A DNA stretch of 64,000 nt, from positions 1,984,001-2,048,000 of the forward strand of contig NZ_CP072941.1 of assembly GCF_018069625.1 (NCBI RefSeq), given 5' to 3'. Both the position numbers and the translations under genes were made by a program. The DNA is from Streptomyces yatensis (GTDB lineage: Bacteria > Actinomycetota > Actinomycetes > Streptomycetales > Streptomycetaceae). Under the pieces are notes generated by a model. The model did not search any database. It was not told the origin of the DNA and saw only the letters and a program-made list of their open reading frames with translations. Positions 42,231 to 50,643 of this stretch are shown here, piece after piece (the stretch's first letter is position 1; each line of letters opens with the position of its first letter).

Positions 42231-43410
42231 CAGGGGCTCCGCCCCTGGACCCCAAAGTCCGCCGCGCAGCCCGCCACGCGGCGAAGCCGCATGGCGGCGG
42301 CAGGGAGGGTCGGAGCCCGGCTCCGGGGTGGAGGGCAGAACCCCTGGGGCGGAGCCCTGGGGCGGGGTCAGGGGCCGGAGCCTCGGGCCAGGGTCAGGGG
42401 CGCAACCCCGATCCGGGGTCCGGGGCAGAACCCTGGGCCAGGGGCCGGGGCGGAACCCTGGGCCAGGGGCCGGGGCGGAGCCTCGGACCGGAGCCAGGGG
42501 CACAACCCCCAGCAGCCCCGGCTTCGGGGCCCAAGGCGCAGCCCCGATCCGGGGTCTGGGGCGGAGCCCTGGGCCGTGGCCCGGGACGCAGCCCCATCTC
42601 GGGGGCCAGGGCACAACCCCCCAAGCCGGAGCCCCTCGGAGCCCGGGGCACAACCCCAAGCCGGGCCCGGGGCACAGCCCCGATCCAGGACCCGGGACGC
42701 AGCCCTAGGCCGGAGCCCGGGGCACACCCCCGATCCAGGGTCCAGGGCGCAACCCCGATCCAGGACCCGGGACGCAGCCCTAGGCCGGAGCCCGGGGCAC
42801 ACCCCCGATCCAGGACCCGGGGCGCAGCCCCGATCTCAGGGCCGGGGCACAACCACCAAGCCGGAGCCCGGGGCACACCCCCGATCCGGGGTCCAGGGCG
42901 CAACCCCGATCCGGGACCCGGGGCGCAGCCCTAGGCCGGAGCCCGGGGCACACCCCCGATCCAGGACTCGGGACACAGCCCCGATCTCGGGGCCGGGGCA
43001 CAACCACCAAGCCGGAGCCCGGGGCACAACCCCGATCCAGGACTCGGGACACAGCCCCGATCTCGGGGCCGGGGCACAACCACCAAGCCGGAGCCCGGGG
43101 CACAACCCCGATCCAGGGTCCAGGGCACAGCCCCGATCCGGGACCCGGGGCGCAGCCCTAGGCCGGAGCCCGGGGCACACCCCCGATCCAGGACTCGGGA
43201 CACAGCCCCGATCTCGGGGCCGGGGCACAACCCCCAAGCCGGAGCCCGGGGCACAACCCCGATCCAGGGTCCAGGGCACAGCCCCGATCCGGGACCCGGG
43301 GCGCAGCCCTAGGCCGGAGCCCGGGGCACAGCCCCGATCCGGGACCCGGGGCGCAGCCCCGGTTTCGGGGGCTGGGGCGGAGCCCCAGTTTCGGGAAGGG
43401 GCGGGGAGGG
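42231..43410. repeat. 1.2-kb array of 25–26-bp GC-rich imperfect palindromic repeats
   Basis: About 45 tandem units of ~25–26 bp lie between two convergent genes. Each holds a GGGGC-NNN-GCCCC-type hairpin core (for example GGGGCGCAGCCCC or GGGGCACAACCCC) joined by short variable linkers such as GATCCAGG or AAGCCGGA. Units group into a higher-order ~75-bp period: CCAAGCCGGAGCCCGGGG recurs near 43009 and 43083, and again near 42857 and 43236. The array begins with CCAGGGGCTCCGCCCCTGG (42231–42249), the familiar Streptomyces terminator-like hairpin, so it may have grown from a terminator. All six frames stay open through much of it because stop codons are absent from the units; I regard these ORFs as artefacts. 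Confidence 0.9.
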
Positions 43411-43431
43411 GAACGGCGCGCCGCAGGCGGA

Positions 43432-45678
43432 CTAGCCGCGGGCCCCGGCCACCGTGAACGCGCTCTTCACGGTCTGCGTCACCGCGTTGCCGTCCGCGTC
43501 GGTCCCGGTGACACGCAGAGACGCGTCCCGGCCCGCCGCCGAGTCCGGCGTGGTCCAGTCCGCGCGGAACCGGCCCTTGCCGAGCGCGGTGATGGACGCC
43601 GCGGTCCACCGCTCGCCGTCGTCGAAGGACACCTCGACCCGCGCCTTGGTGACCGCGGGCGGGGCCACCACGCCCGGCACATGCCCGAAGCCGACGACGA
43701 GATGGCCGGCACCGGCCGGGCTCGTACCGTCCAGCCCGGCATCCAGCCGGTAGTGCGGAACGACGACCGGAAGCGCCGAGCACTCGGCGGGCCCGTCGTA
43801 CTCGCCCGCCTCCGACACACACGTCCAGTTGTCCGGCACGGTCTGGCCGCCCGAGTGTCCCGAGGCGAAGGTCCACTCGGTGTGGGTGGTCAGCGACTGG
43901 CGGAAGTCGCCGTTCGTCCTGGTCTGGTCGTACACCACCGTGTACGGGGCCTGCCCGGGCGGCACGGTCAGCACACCGCCGGGGACGCCGTCGCCCTCGT
44001 ACAGGGTCGTGTCACCGGAGACCACCGCGAAGTGCGAGGAGGTGATGTCGGACGGGACCGCGAGGACGTGGTGTCCGGCGGAGTCCATGACCGTGGCCGC
44101 GCCCAGGGAGAAGGTGAGGGCGTCGCCCTTGCGGCACGCCGAGCAGTACCACGTCTCGTCCGCCGCGGCGCCCCGCGCGGGCTCGGTGAAGCCCGGCACC
44201 AGCGGTCCGCGCAGCCAGTCGACCGTGGTGGTCCGGCCGGGCACGAGGGGCTGCTCCTGGGACACGAAGCGCCGCTCCCCCGCCTTGAGCCAGTCCGCGT
44301 AGGAGGCACCGGCGGAGCCGCCGACGTACTCGGTCCGCCGCGCCGGGGTCTTGAACGGCTCGGACAGCGCCTCACCACTGGTCTCGTACGGCAGGTACAT
44401 CAGGCGCGCGACCTCCTGGGCGCGGCCCGGCGTATCGCTGTGGTAGTTGGTGCGCACTGTGGCCAGTTGGCGCCCGGTGACCTTGTAGTGCTGGTTCCTC
44501 GCGATCGTGCCGGCGGGGTTGGCCAGCTTGAGGTCGTAGGAGTACGGCGTGGCCGCGTCCGCGGGCGCCTTGCGGTGGGTGTACACGTTGAAGCGCAGGT
44601 CGCCGGTGGTGACGGGGCGGCTGGAGGGCTGCACCTGGACGGGCGCGCCGCCGGAGACGCCGACGCCGCCGTTGACCGCCACCGCGCGCTTCGCGTCCTG
44701 GCGCAGGTAGTGGAGGATCAGCTGGTGTTCCTCCGCGGGCCTCGGGGTCGAGAAGGTGACCCGCTCGGTCGCCTTGCGCAGATCGAGCACGGCCTCGGTG
44801 CCGGTGCCGCCGTCGGGGACGGTGAACTCGGCGGTGGCCATGCGTACACCCGCCGGCTCACCGGCGCTGTCGAAGGCCGGGGCGGAGACCATGGCGGTGT
44901 AGTGGCCCGCGGGGACCTCGACCCGCGCCTCGCCGTCCACGGCATCGAGGAACGGCTCCTGGTAGAGGGCGGCGTCGTCGGCGTTGGCCAGCGCGAACGA
45001 CGTGGTGCCCGGGAGGGGTTTGCCGTCCGAACCGAGCACGGTGACCTTCACCGAGTGGTCCGCCCGCACCGACGAGCGCGAAGTGTCCCGTACGCCGTCG
45101 GTGGCGACCGCCGGTGCGACGGAGGTGACGCCGCCGAACAGCGGGCCCTCGCCCACGGTTCCCTTCGCCGCCTCGGCGCCGATCTGCCGCGCCAGCGCCG
45201 CGCCGAAGGCGGGGCCAGAGGGCGGTGCCGTGGCGCCCGCGGTGGCCTCGACCCGCACCGGGGTGGTGGTCACCCGGGCCGCGGCGAGGGCGGAGACGTT
45301 GAACAGCGCGGGGTCCAGGGTGCGGCCCAGATACGGCAGCGCGGTCAGCGGAATGACGAAGACATCGTTGTCCAACCGCCGGGTGACATAGTCCGCTTCG
45401 GCACCCGGCCGCGGCGCCACGACGACGCTCCCGTCCACGCGGAGCGTGACCCGCTCGCCGGTGACCAGGGTGACGGTGCGGGCCGTCGTCCCGGGTGCGA
45501 CCGGTACGGCGGACGCGGCCGTGGTGGTGCCTCGCACCGGGGCGGGGGCGGCCAGGGCCCCGGGCGCGGGGGCGGCCGCCAGCCCGAGGGCGGCCAGGAC
45601 ACAGCCGGACACGAGGGCGCGGGCGCCGCGCGCTCCGGCGCGGCGCACTGCGGTCTGTCCGATCCGTCGGTACCACAT
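43432..45678 (-). CDS. Secreted S8-peptidase-like protein lacking the protease domain
   Basis: A 748-residue exported protein. The signal peptide (ALVSGCVLAALGLAAAPAPGALA) is followed by a region that matches the propeptide of large Streptomyces subtilases: TVTLVTGERVTLRVDGSVVV and DVFVIPLTALPYLGRTLDPALFNVSAL (about residues 70–130). The Asp/His/Ser protease domain that normally follows is absent. Instead the protein passes straight into beta-sandwich sequence like the C-terminal half of those enzymes, ending with an immunoglobulin-like domain (ARVEVSFDDGERWTAASI… LRVTGTDADGNAVTQTV). ATG 45678 follows AAGGAAGGA. It is probably a binding or structural surface protein; family and function are uncertain. 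Confidence 0.75.
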   Translation of the reverse strand: MWYRRIGQTAVRRAGARGARALVSGCVLAALGLAAAPAPGALAAPAPVRGTTTAASAVPVAPGTTARTVTLVTGERVTLRVDGSVVVAPRPGAEADYVTRRLDNDVFVIPLTALPYLGRTLDPALFNVSALAAARVTTTPVRVEATAGATAPPSGPAFGAALARQIGAEAAKGTVGEGPLFGGVTSVAPAVATDGVRDTSRSSVRADHSVKVTVLGSDGKPLPGTTSFALANADDAALYQEPFLDAVDGEARVEVPAGHYTAMVSAPAFDSAGEPAGVRMATAEFTVPDGGTGTEAVLDLRKATERVTFSTPRPAEEHQLILHYLRQDAKRAVAVNGGVGVSGGAPVQVQPSSRPVTTGDLRFNVYTHRKAPADAATPYSYDLKLANPAGTIARNQHYKVTGRQLATVRTNYHSDTPGRAQEVARLMYLPYETSGEALSEPFKTPARRTEYVGGSAGASYADWLKAGERRFVSQEQPLVPGRTTTVDWLRGPLVPGFTEPARGAAADETWYCSACRKGDALTFSLGAATVMDSAGHHVLAVPSDITSSHFAVVSGDTTLYEGDGVPGGVLTVPPGQAPYTVVYDQTRTNGDFRQSLTTHTEWTFASGHSGGQTVPDNWTCVSEAGEYDGPAECSALPVVVPHYRLDAGLDGTSPAGAGHLVVGFGHVPGVVAPPAVTKARVEVSFDDGERWTAASITALGKGRFRADWTTPDSAAGRDASLRVTGTDADGNAVTQTVKSAFTVAGARG

Positions 45679-46003
45679 GAGGCGGATCCTTCCTTGACGG
45701 TGGATCAACGTGACGGGGAGCAACCCGAAAAAAATGACGGCAAGGCGAAGTGACGGGGGCTCAGTGGGCACTTTTACGCCCGCAGGTTCGCCACCGGAAG
45801 AGATCACTGCCAGGTACGAACCAAAGGTGGCCGAAAAGCGCCGCTTTGAGGCGTTAACCGAGCGCGCGAAGTGCGGTGCGAGGGCCGGGCGACCCCCGGT
45901 GCTGGAGCGGCCACAGTGAATTCGGCTCGCATCCCTGCGGAATTCACCGATCCGCCAAGGCAAAGGGAAATGATCTTTCCCCTTTCCCAGGCAGGAGGAG
46001 CCG
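45679..46003. promoter_or_regulatory. Divergent control region with two inverted repeats; no gene
   Basis: About 325 bp between divergent genes. It contains GTGAATTC-N16-GAATTCAC (45916–45923 and 45940–45947), a perfect 8-bp inverted repeat 57–88 bp before the plus-strand operon, and a hairpin GGGAAA-N5-TTTCCC (45965–45981) in its likely leader. Both are AT-richer than the surroundings and are good operator or leader candidates. GGAGGAG lies just before the GTG at 46004. Confidence 0.5.
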
Positions 46004-47251
46004 GTGACCGCAGAAAGACCCCATGCGGAGGAGCCACGCTTAGCCATCCGCGGCCCCTCGCGACGCCTCCCCCTGCGGGGCCGCACCCTCCGTTCGCTCG
46101 TGACCGCGCTCGTCTTTCCCGTGGCCGGGCTGCTGGCGCTCACCGCGGGAGGGCATCTGCTGCTCCCCTTCGACGGGGTCACCACGCTCGAAGGCAAGAT
46201 CGCCTCCAAGTCGGAGTTCTTCGAGGACGAGAAGGTCCAGCGCCTCCTGATGAAACACGGCATCAGGGTGCACATCACCCGCATGGGTTCCCGGGACATC
46301 GCCACCACCGGCTTCGACGGATACGACTTCGCCTTTCCGTCCGGCCAGCCCGCGGCCGACTTGATCAAGAACGACCGCAAGCGGAAGAACGCGTACGCGA
46401 AGGGGCACTCCGCCTTCGTCAGCCCCATCGTCCTCGCCACCTACCGCGAATACGCCGAAACCCTGCGGGACCACGGTCTCGCCACACCACGGCAGGGCGT
46501 CAGCGCGGACGGGAGCAGCACGCTCTACTACACCCTCAACATGAAGCGGTTCATCGAGCTGAGCGCGGAGGGGACGAGATGGGACGATCTCAATATCAAG
46601 AAATACCGGACGGAGAACAGCAACAGGATTCTGGCCCAGACGTCGAACGTCTGCGAGGCGAACCACGCCGGGACGTATCTGGGGCTGGTCGCCTTCGTCG
46701 AGAACGGCAACACCGTTCCGACGGACAACGCGGCGGCGGACCGCGTGGCCCGGAAGATCAAACCGACGCTCGTCTCCCAGGGGCTTCCCTCGGAGCAGAT
46801 GTTCCAGACCTACGAGGTGCCCGAGGGAAAGGGCCTGGCCCCGATCGTGGTGGTCTATGAGCACCAGTACTTCGCCTACCAGATCCGGCAGCGGCAGCAG
46901 ACCGGAAAGCCCGACTCGCAGCGGGTGCTGCTCTACCCCTCGACGCAGTTCCTGACCGAGCCCGAGTACATCGCGCTCACCCCCAAGGGCGACCGGCTCG
47001 GGGAACTGATCGAGAACGATGACCAGCTCCAGCGCCGCGCGATGGAACTGGGCTTCCGCGTCCTGGACTCCAGCGGCAAGGCGACCAGCACCGAGCTGTA
47101 CCGGTTCCTGGAGGACCAGGGCATCGCGGCGCCCGCCTCGGCGGCCAATGACACCAAGGCGACGCTGCCGAGCCTGCCGCTGCTGGAACGGATGATCACC
47201 TCCGTCGGCGACTGCCCGCCGCCGACGAGCACCCCCGGGACGTCCTCATGA
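46004..47251 (+). CDS. Membrane-anchored substrate-binding-like protein
   Basis: A 415-residue protein with one N-terminal helix (LVTALVFPVAGLLALTAGGHLLL, about residues 28–50) and a large extracellular domain. The fold hints at a periplasmic type 2 binding protein (GYDFAFPSGQPAADLIK; AFVSPIVLATYREYAETL; VVVYEHQYFAYQIRQ). It contains no VWA domain. A TTA codon at 46040–46042 makes expression likely to depend on bldA. GTG 46004 follows GGAGGAG. It overlaps the next gene by 4 bp (ATGA) and forms a three-gene operon with a binding-protein/VWA lipoprotein and a membrane protein. Function unknown. Confidence 0.75.
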   Translation: MTAERPHAEEPRLAIRGPSRRLPLRGRTLRSLVTALVFPVAGLLALTAGGHLLLPFDGVTTLEGKIASKSEFFEDEKVQRLLMKHGIRVHITRMGSRDIATTGFDGYDFAFPSGQPAADLIKNDRKRKNAYAKGHSAFVSPIVLATYREYAETLRDHGLATPRQGVSADGSSTLYYTLNMKRFIELSAEGTRWDDLNIKKYRTENSNRILAQTSNVCEANHAGTYLGLVAFVENGNTVPTDNAAADRVARKIKPTLVSQGLPSEQMFQTYEVPEGKGLAPIVVVYEHQYFAYQIRQRQQTGKPDSQRVLLYPSTQFLTEPEYIALTPKGDRLGELIENDDQLQRRAMELGFRVLDSSGKATSTELYRFLEDQGIAAPASAANDTKATLPSLPLLERMITSVGDCPPPTSTPGTSS

Positions 47252-48831
47252 GGCGGCGTCCGCACCGCCACCTGGTTCTCGCGCTCTGTCTGGCCCTGCT
47301 CGCCACCGCCACCGCCACCGCCTGCGGCTCCGGTGACGACGAGTCCACCACCCTGCGGGTGCTGGCGAGTTCGGAGCTGAGGGACATGGAGCCACTGCTC
47401 GACGACCTCCGCCGGGACACGGGGGTGGACCTGGAGATGGAGTACGAGGCCGGCGTGGACGCCGGGAACGGGCTGACGCCCGGTGAGTACCACCACGACC
47501 TCGCCTGGCTCTCCTCCGACCGCTACTTCCAGCTCCGGCTCAAGGAGTCCAGGAGCACCGCCAAACCGCTCGCCACCACGACCATGCTCTCCCCCGTGGT
47601 CGTCGGCGTGAAGCCGGAGACGGCGAAGGCCCTGCGGTCCAGGGCCAAGGGCGGGCAGGTGTCCTGGGCGGACATCGCCGACGCCGCCGCCGCGGGCTCG
47701 GTGCGCTTCGGCATGGCCGACCCGAAACGCACCAACAGCGGCCTGTCCGCGCTCGTCGGCGTCGCGACCGCCGCGGCCGGGACCGGCAGCGCGCTGCGCG
47801 CCGAGGACATCTCGTGCGACCGGCTGCGCGGCTTCCGCACCGGCCAGAAGCTGACCGCGGACAGCAGCGCGGACCTGCGCGAGCAGTACATCGCCCACCA
47901 GGACCGGCTCGACGCCCTGATCACCTACGAATCGGAGCTGCTCTCGCTCAACGCGAGCGGCAAGCTCCACGAGAAGCTGGAGATCGTCTACCCGAAGGAC
48001 GGCATGGTGCTGTCCGACTATCCGCTGCTCCTCCTCGACCCGCACAAGCGCGAGGCGTACGACAAGGTGGCGGACTGGCTCAGAAGCCCGTCGGCACAGA
48101 AGAAGATCATGGAACGCACGCTGCGCCGGCCGCTCGGCGCACAGGTGCGCAGGGACCCCCGGCTGCGGGCGGACATCGGCAACGCGCTGTACTTCCCCGA
48201 CCAGCGGGCGGTGGTGGACCGACTCGTCGAGGACTACGGCGACCCCCGGTTGCCCACCGCCCACCACGTGATCTTCCTCCTCGACTTCTCCACCTCGATG
48301 CGGGGCGCGCGGGTGGCCTCGCTGCGCTCGACGTTCGCCGGACTCAGCGGTGCCGACACCTCCGCCACGGGGAAGTTCGTGCGGTTCTACCAGGGGGAGA
48401 AGATCACCGTCATGCGCTTCGGCGGCAGAGTGCTCGCCGAGCGGGATGTCACCGTCGACGGGCGGCGGGCCCTGGACTCCGTGAAGTCCTTCGTCGGGGC
48501 GGACGACTTCGACAACTCCACCGCCATCTGGTCCGCGCTCGACCACGCCTACCGGAAGGCATCCGGCATCGCCGAGAACCATCCCGGACAGCCCATTTCC
48601 ATCGTCCTCATGACCGATGGCGAGAACACCTCCGGCATCGGTCTGAAGGAGTTCCAGCGCCGTTACGCGGCACAGCCGGAGGCGGTCCGCGACGTCCCCA
48701 CCTTTCCGCTCCGGTTCGGCGAGGCGGACACCGCGGAGCTGACCCGGGCGGCGCGTACGACCGGCGGGCGCATGGTGGACGCGGGCGCCCGCTCCCTCCC
48801 CGACGCCTTCAAGGAGATCCGTGGCTGTTGA
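47248..48831 (+). CDS. Lipoprotein with substrate-binding and von Willebrand factor A domains
   Basis: A 527-residue lipoprotein (lipobox TATAC near residue 28). Residues ~35–325 form a molybdate/sulfate-binding-like type 2 domain (TTLRVLASSELRDMEPLLDDL… GVKPETAKALRSRAKGGQVSWADIADA). Residues ~338–520 form a VWA domain with an intact metal site DFSTSMRGA (about residue 345) and the later MTDGENTSGIG. VWA domains bind partners through a divalent cation. It overlaps its neighbours on both sides, so all three are co-translated. The combined architecture is a recognised actinobacterial family without a known role. Confidence 0.88.
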   Translation: MRRRPHRHLVLALCLALLATATATACGSGDDESTTLRVLASSELRDMEPLLDDLRRDTGVDLEMEYEAGVDAGNGLTPGEYHHDLAWLSSDRYFQLRLKESRSTAKPLATTTMLSPVVVGVKPETAKALRSRAKGGQVSWADIADAAAAGSVRFGMADPKRTNSGLSALVGVATAAAGTGSALRAEDISCDRLRGFRTGQKLTADSSADLREQYIAHQDRLDALITYESELLSLNASGKLHEKLEIVYPKDGMVLSDYPLLLLDPHKREAYDKVADWLRSPSAQKKIMERTLRRPLGAQVRRDPRLRADIGNALYFPDQRAVVDRLVEDYGDPRLPTAHHVIFLLDFSTSMRGARVASLRSTFAGLSGADTSATGKFVRFYQGEKITVMRFGGRVLAERDVTVDGRRALDSVKSFVGADDFDNSTAIWSALDHAYRKASGIAENHPGQPISIVLMTDGENTSGIGLKEFQRRYAAQPEAVRDVPTFPLRFGEADTAELTRAARTTGGRMVDAGARSLPDAFKEIRGC

Positions 48832-49609
48832 CAACGGAATGTGGTGGAGCGTCTGGTGGCCCTGGATGCTCGTGTGGACGGCGACCGCCGTGAGCGTGAT
48901 CGCCGTCGTGGTCTGGCTGGCGGTCCGCCTCCAGCGATATCGCAGACGCTTCCGGCCGAACCCCGAGAAGCCGACCGAAGGCATCTGCCTCTACCTCCAT
49001 GACCGGGCCATCATGAACCTGTACGAGATGGGCCGTTACGAGAAGGCGCTGGAGCGGGAGGTCGAGCAGCGGATCACCCGCACCACGGACGGATCGCTGC
49101 GGGCCCGGTTCTTCGGCGCGGGCGTCAGCGGCGGCAGGAACGTCAGCCGCGAGGAAATCAGCATGTACATCGAGAGCGCCCGGCCCATCACGGCGATCGG
49201 CCTCATCGTGGACACCCTGGAGCGGACCGACGCCATCGTCCACGGCGATCTCAGGACCGGCACCATCACCTGGAACCACGCCCTGGCCCGGGCGCTGGAC
49301 ACGGTCGACCGCCCCGGTCCGGGGGCAGCCGACAGCGTCCGGCTGCGCGACATCGAGGACTTCGTCTCCATACGGGGCCGGTTCCGCAAGGCCCGGCAGA
49401 CCCCCGAGCGCACCGTCTTCCTCGCCCCGTACGGCGACCCGGAGGATCCGGCCGAGGGGCCGCAGGTCCGTGTCCTGTGCGCCACGGACGGGCTGCGCAA
49501 CGACGACAGCCACGAGGGCACGTTCCCGGCGCGCTGTCTGGGCAAGGTGCGCGACTGGAACCCGGGGACCGGTGAACTGACCATCGAGGCCATCGCGATC
49601 TTCAGCTGA
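48821..49609 (+). CDS. Single-pass membrane protein with conserved cytoplasmic domain
   Basis: A 262-residue protein. One Trp-rich N-terminal helix (MWWSVWWPWMLVWTATAVSVIAVVVWL is the region at residues ~7–33) anchors it, and a ~225-residue cytoplasmic domain follows (GICLYLHDRAIMNLYEMG… REEISMYIESARPITAIGLIVDTL… GKVRDWNPGTGELTIEAIAIF). I do not recognise the domain; the YLHDRAIMNLYEMGRYEKAL and later IVHGD parts recall DUF families found next to VWA proteins. GTG 48821 overlaps the upstream gene by 11 bp. Its position suggests it links the extracellular pair to the cell interior. Confidence 0.7.
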   Translation: MAVDNGMWWSVWWPWMLVWTATAVSVIAVVVWLAVRLQRYRRRFRPNPEKPTEGICLYLHDRAIMNLYEMGRYEKALEREVEQRITRTTDGSLRARFFGAGVSGGRNVSREEISMYIESARPITAIGLIVDTLERTDAIVHGDLRTGTITWNHALARALDTVDRPGPGAADSVRLRDIEDFVSIRGRFRKARQTPERTVFLAPYGDPEDPAEGPQVRVLCATDGLRNDDSHEGTFPARCLGKVRDWNPGTGELTIEAIAIFS

Positions 49610-49615
49610 CGTGCC

Positions 49616-49693
49616 GTGCCCCGGGGAGGTGTTCAGCGCCCCCCGGGGAGTGTTCAGCGCCTCCCCGGGGGAGTTCAGCGCCCGCGGGGCGCC
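49616..49693. repeat. 21-bp direct repeats over the diiron-oxygenase stop codon
   Basis: Three 21-bp units start at 49631, 49652 and 49673 (GTTCAGCGCC…GGG.GA), with a partial copy before them. Read on the minus strand each unit contains GCGCTGAAC, so the oxygenase's stop (TGA at 49677–49675) recurs at 49656 and 49635. The period is exactly seven codons. Inner CCCCGGGG palindromes can form short hairpins between the convergent genes. Confidence 0.75.
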
Positions 49694-50643
49694 CCCGGGT
49701 GCGTTCGGCCGAGCAGCAGGCTCCGGCGCCACAGCGGGCGCTGGAGCGCGGTGATCATTCCGGCGTCGGTGAGGAAGGCGACCAGGCGCTCGCCCGCCCA
49801 GCGCATGGTCCGCCGGAAGTGCGGATTGGCGCGGGCCTCGCGGGCGGCGCGGCGCGGGTCGAGGCCCACGGCCCGGTAGATCGGGGCGTTGGTGTACGTG
49901 CTCATGGCCAGCATCGCGCACCAGGCGGTCAGCTGCCGGTGGAACTCCAGGACGGCCCCCGGCCTGCGGCGCGTGGCGTCCAGGAGTTCGGAGTGGGCGA
50001 AGCGGATATGCCGCGACTCCTCCACCACATGCAGGCGCGACACCTGCCGTACGAGGGGCTGCAGCCGCTCGTCGCCCATGGCCTCCCGCTGGAAGCGGTC
50101 GTAGACCTCCTCGATCAGCAGCGCGGCCGCGAACAGGCTCGCGCCGCGCAGCTGCGGGAGCACCGCCCGGCCCAGGTGCCGGACGAGGGCGGGCGGCCGG
50201 TAGGCCGGGCAGCCGAGGGTGCCGAGGGCCCGGCCGAACATGGCGACGTGGCGCGTCTCGTCGGCCACCTCGCTCAGCGCGTAGTGGGTGCGTGGCGACG
50301 CCGGATCGCGGGCGGTCAGCTGGCCGGTGAGCATCTGCATCAAGGTCAGCTCGAACCAGGTGGCCATGCTGATCATGTTGGCCCATTCGCTGCGGGAGAG
50401 CGCGAGGCGCCGCTCCTCGCTCAGCCGGTGCCAGGTGGGGGTGGCGTACAGCGACATCCGCTCCGGCTGGAGATACCAGTGACCGGGCTCGGGCGGGGCG
50501 TCCCAGTCGATGGCGAGGGCCGGGTCGTAGGTGTGCTTGGCCGCGGTGCGCAGCAGCCGTCCGGCCACCTCGGCCGGTGTCTGGCGTGGCGTGCCCGTGG
50601 GGGCGGGCGCGGACCGGCCCCTCCGCGGCTGTGGTTCGCTCAC
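49675..50643 (-). CDS. AurF-like diiron oxygenase
   Basis: A 322-residue protein of the AurF/p-aminobenzoate N-oxygenase family. The two ligand motifs are EVADETRHVAMFG (about residue 126) and HVVEESRHIRFAHSELL (about 208), with further Glu in EWANMISMATWFE and IEEVYDRF. AurF oxidises an aromatic amine; family members in other clusters hydroxylate or desaturate carbon chains. The start overlaps the PKS stop by 4 bp (GTGA/ATGA type), so it is translated with the PKS and should act on its product, either bound to the carrier protein or after release. The C-terminal ~20 residues and stop lie in a 21-bp repeat array. Confidence 0.85.
   Translation of the reverse strand: MSEPQPRRGRSAPAPTGTPRQTPAEVAGRLLRTAAKHTYDPALAIDWDAPPEPGHWYLQPERMSLYATPTWHRLSEERRLALSRSEWANMISMATWFELTLMQMLTGQLTARDPASPRTHYALSEVADETRHVAMFGRALGTLGCPAYRPPALVRHLGRAVLPQLRGASLFAAALLIEEVYDRFQREAMGDERLQPLVRQVSRLHVVEESRHIRFAHSELLDATRRRPGAVLEFHRQLTAWCAMLAMSTYTNAPIYRAVGLDPRRAAREARANPHFRRTMRWAGERLVAFLTDAGMITALQRPLWRRSLLLGRTHPGAPRGR

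Noticed and set aside
42231..43410. CRISPR array
   Set aside because: The units are contiguous imperfect palindromes without unique spacers, and no cas genes are present.
42165..43457. Repeat-rich Pro/Gly/Arg proteins on both strands of the 42–43-kb array
   Set aside because: All frames are open because the repeat unit lacks stops. The unit is not a multiple of three and no ribosome site is present, so coding is unlikely.
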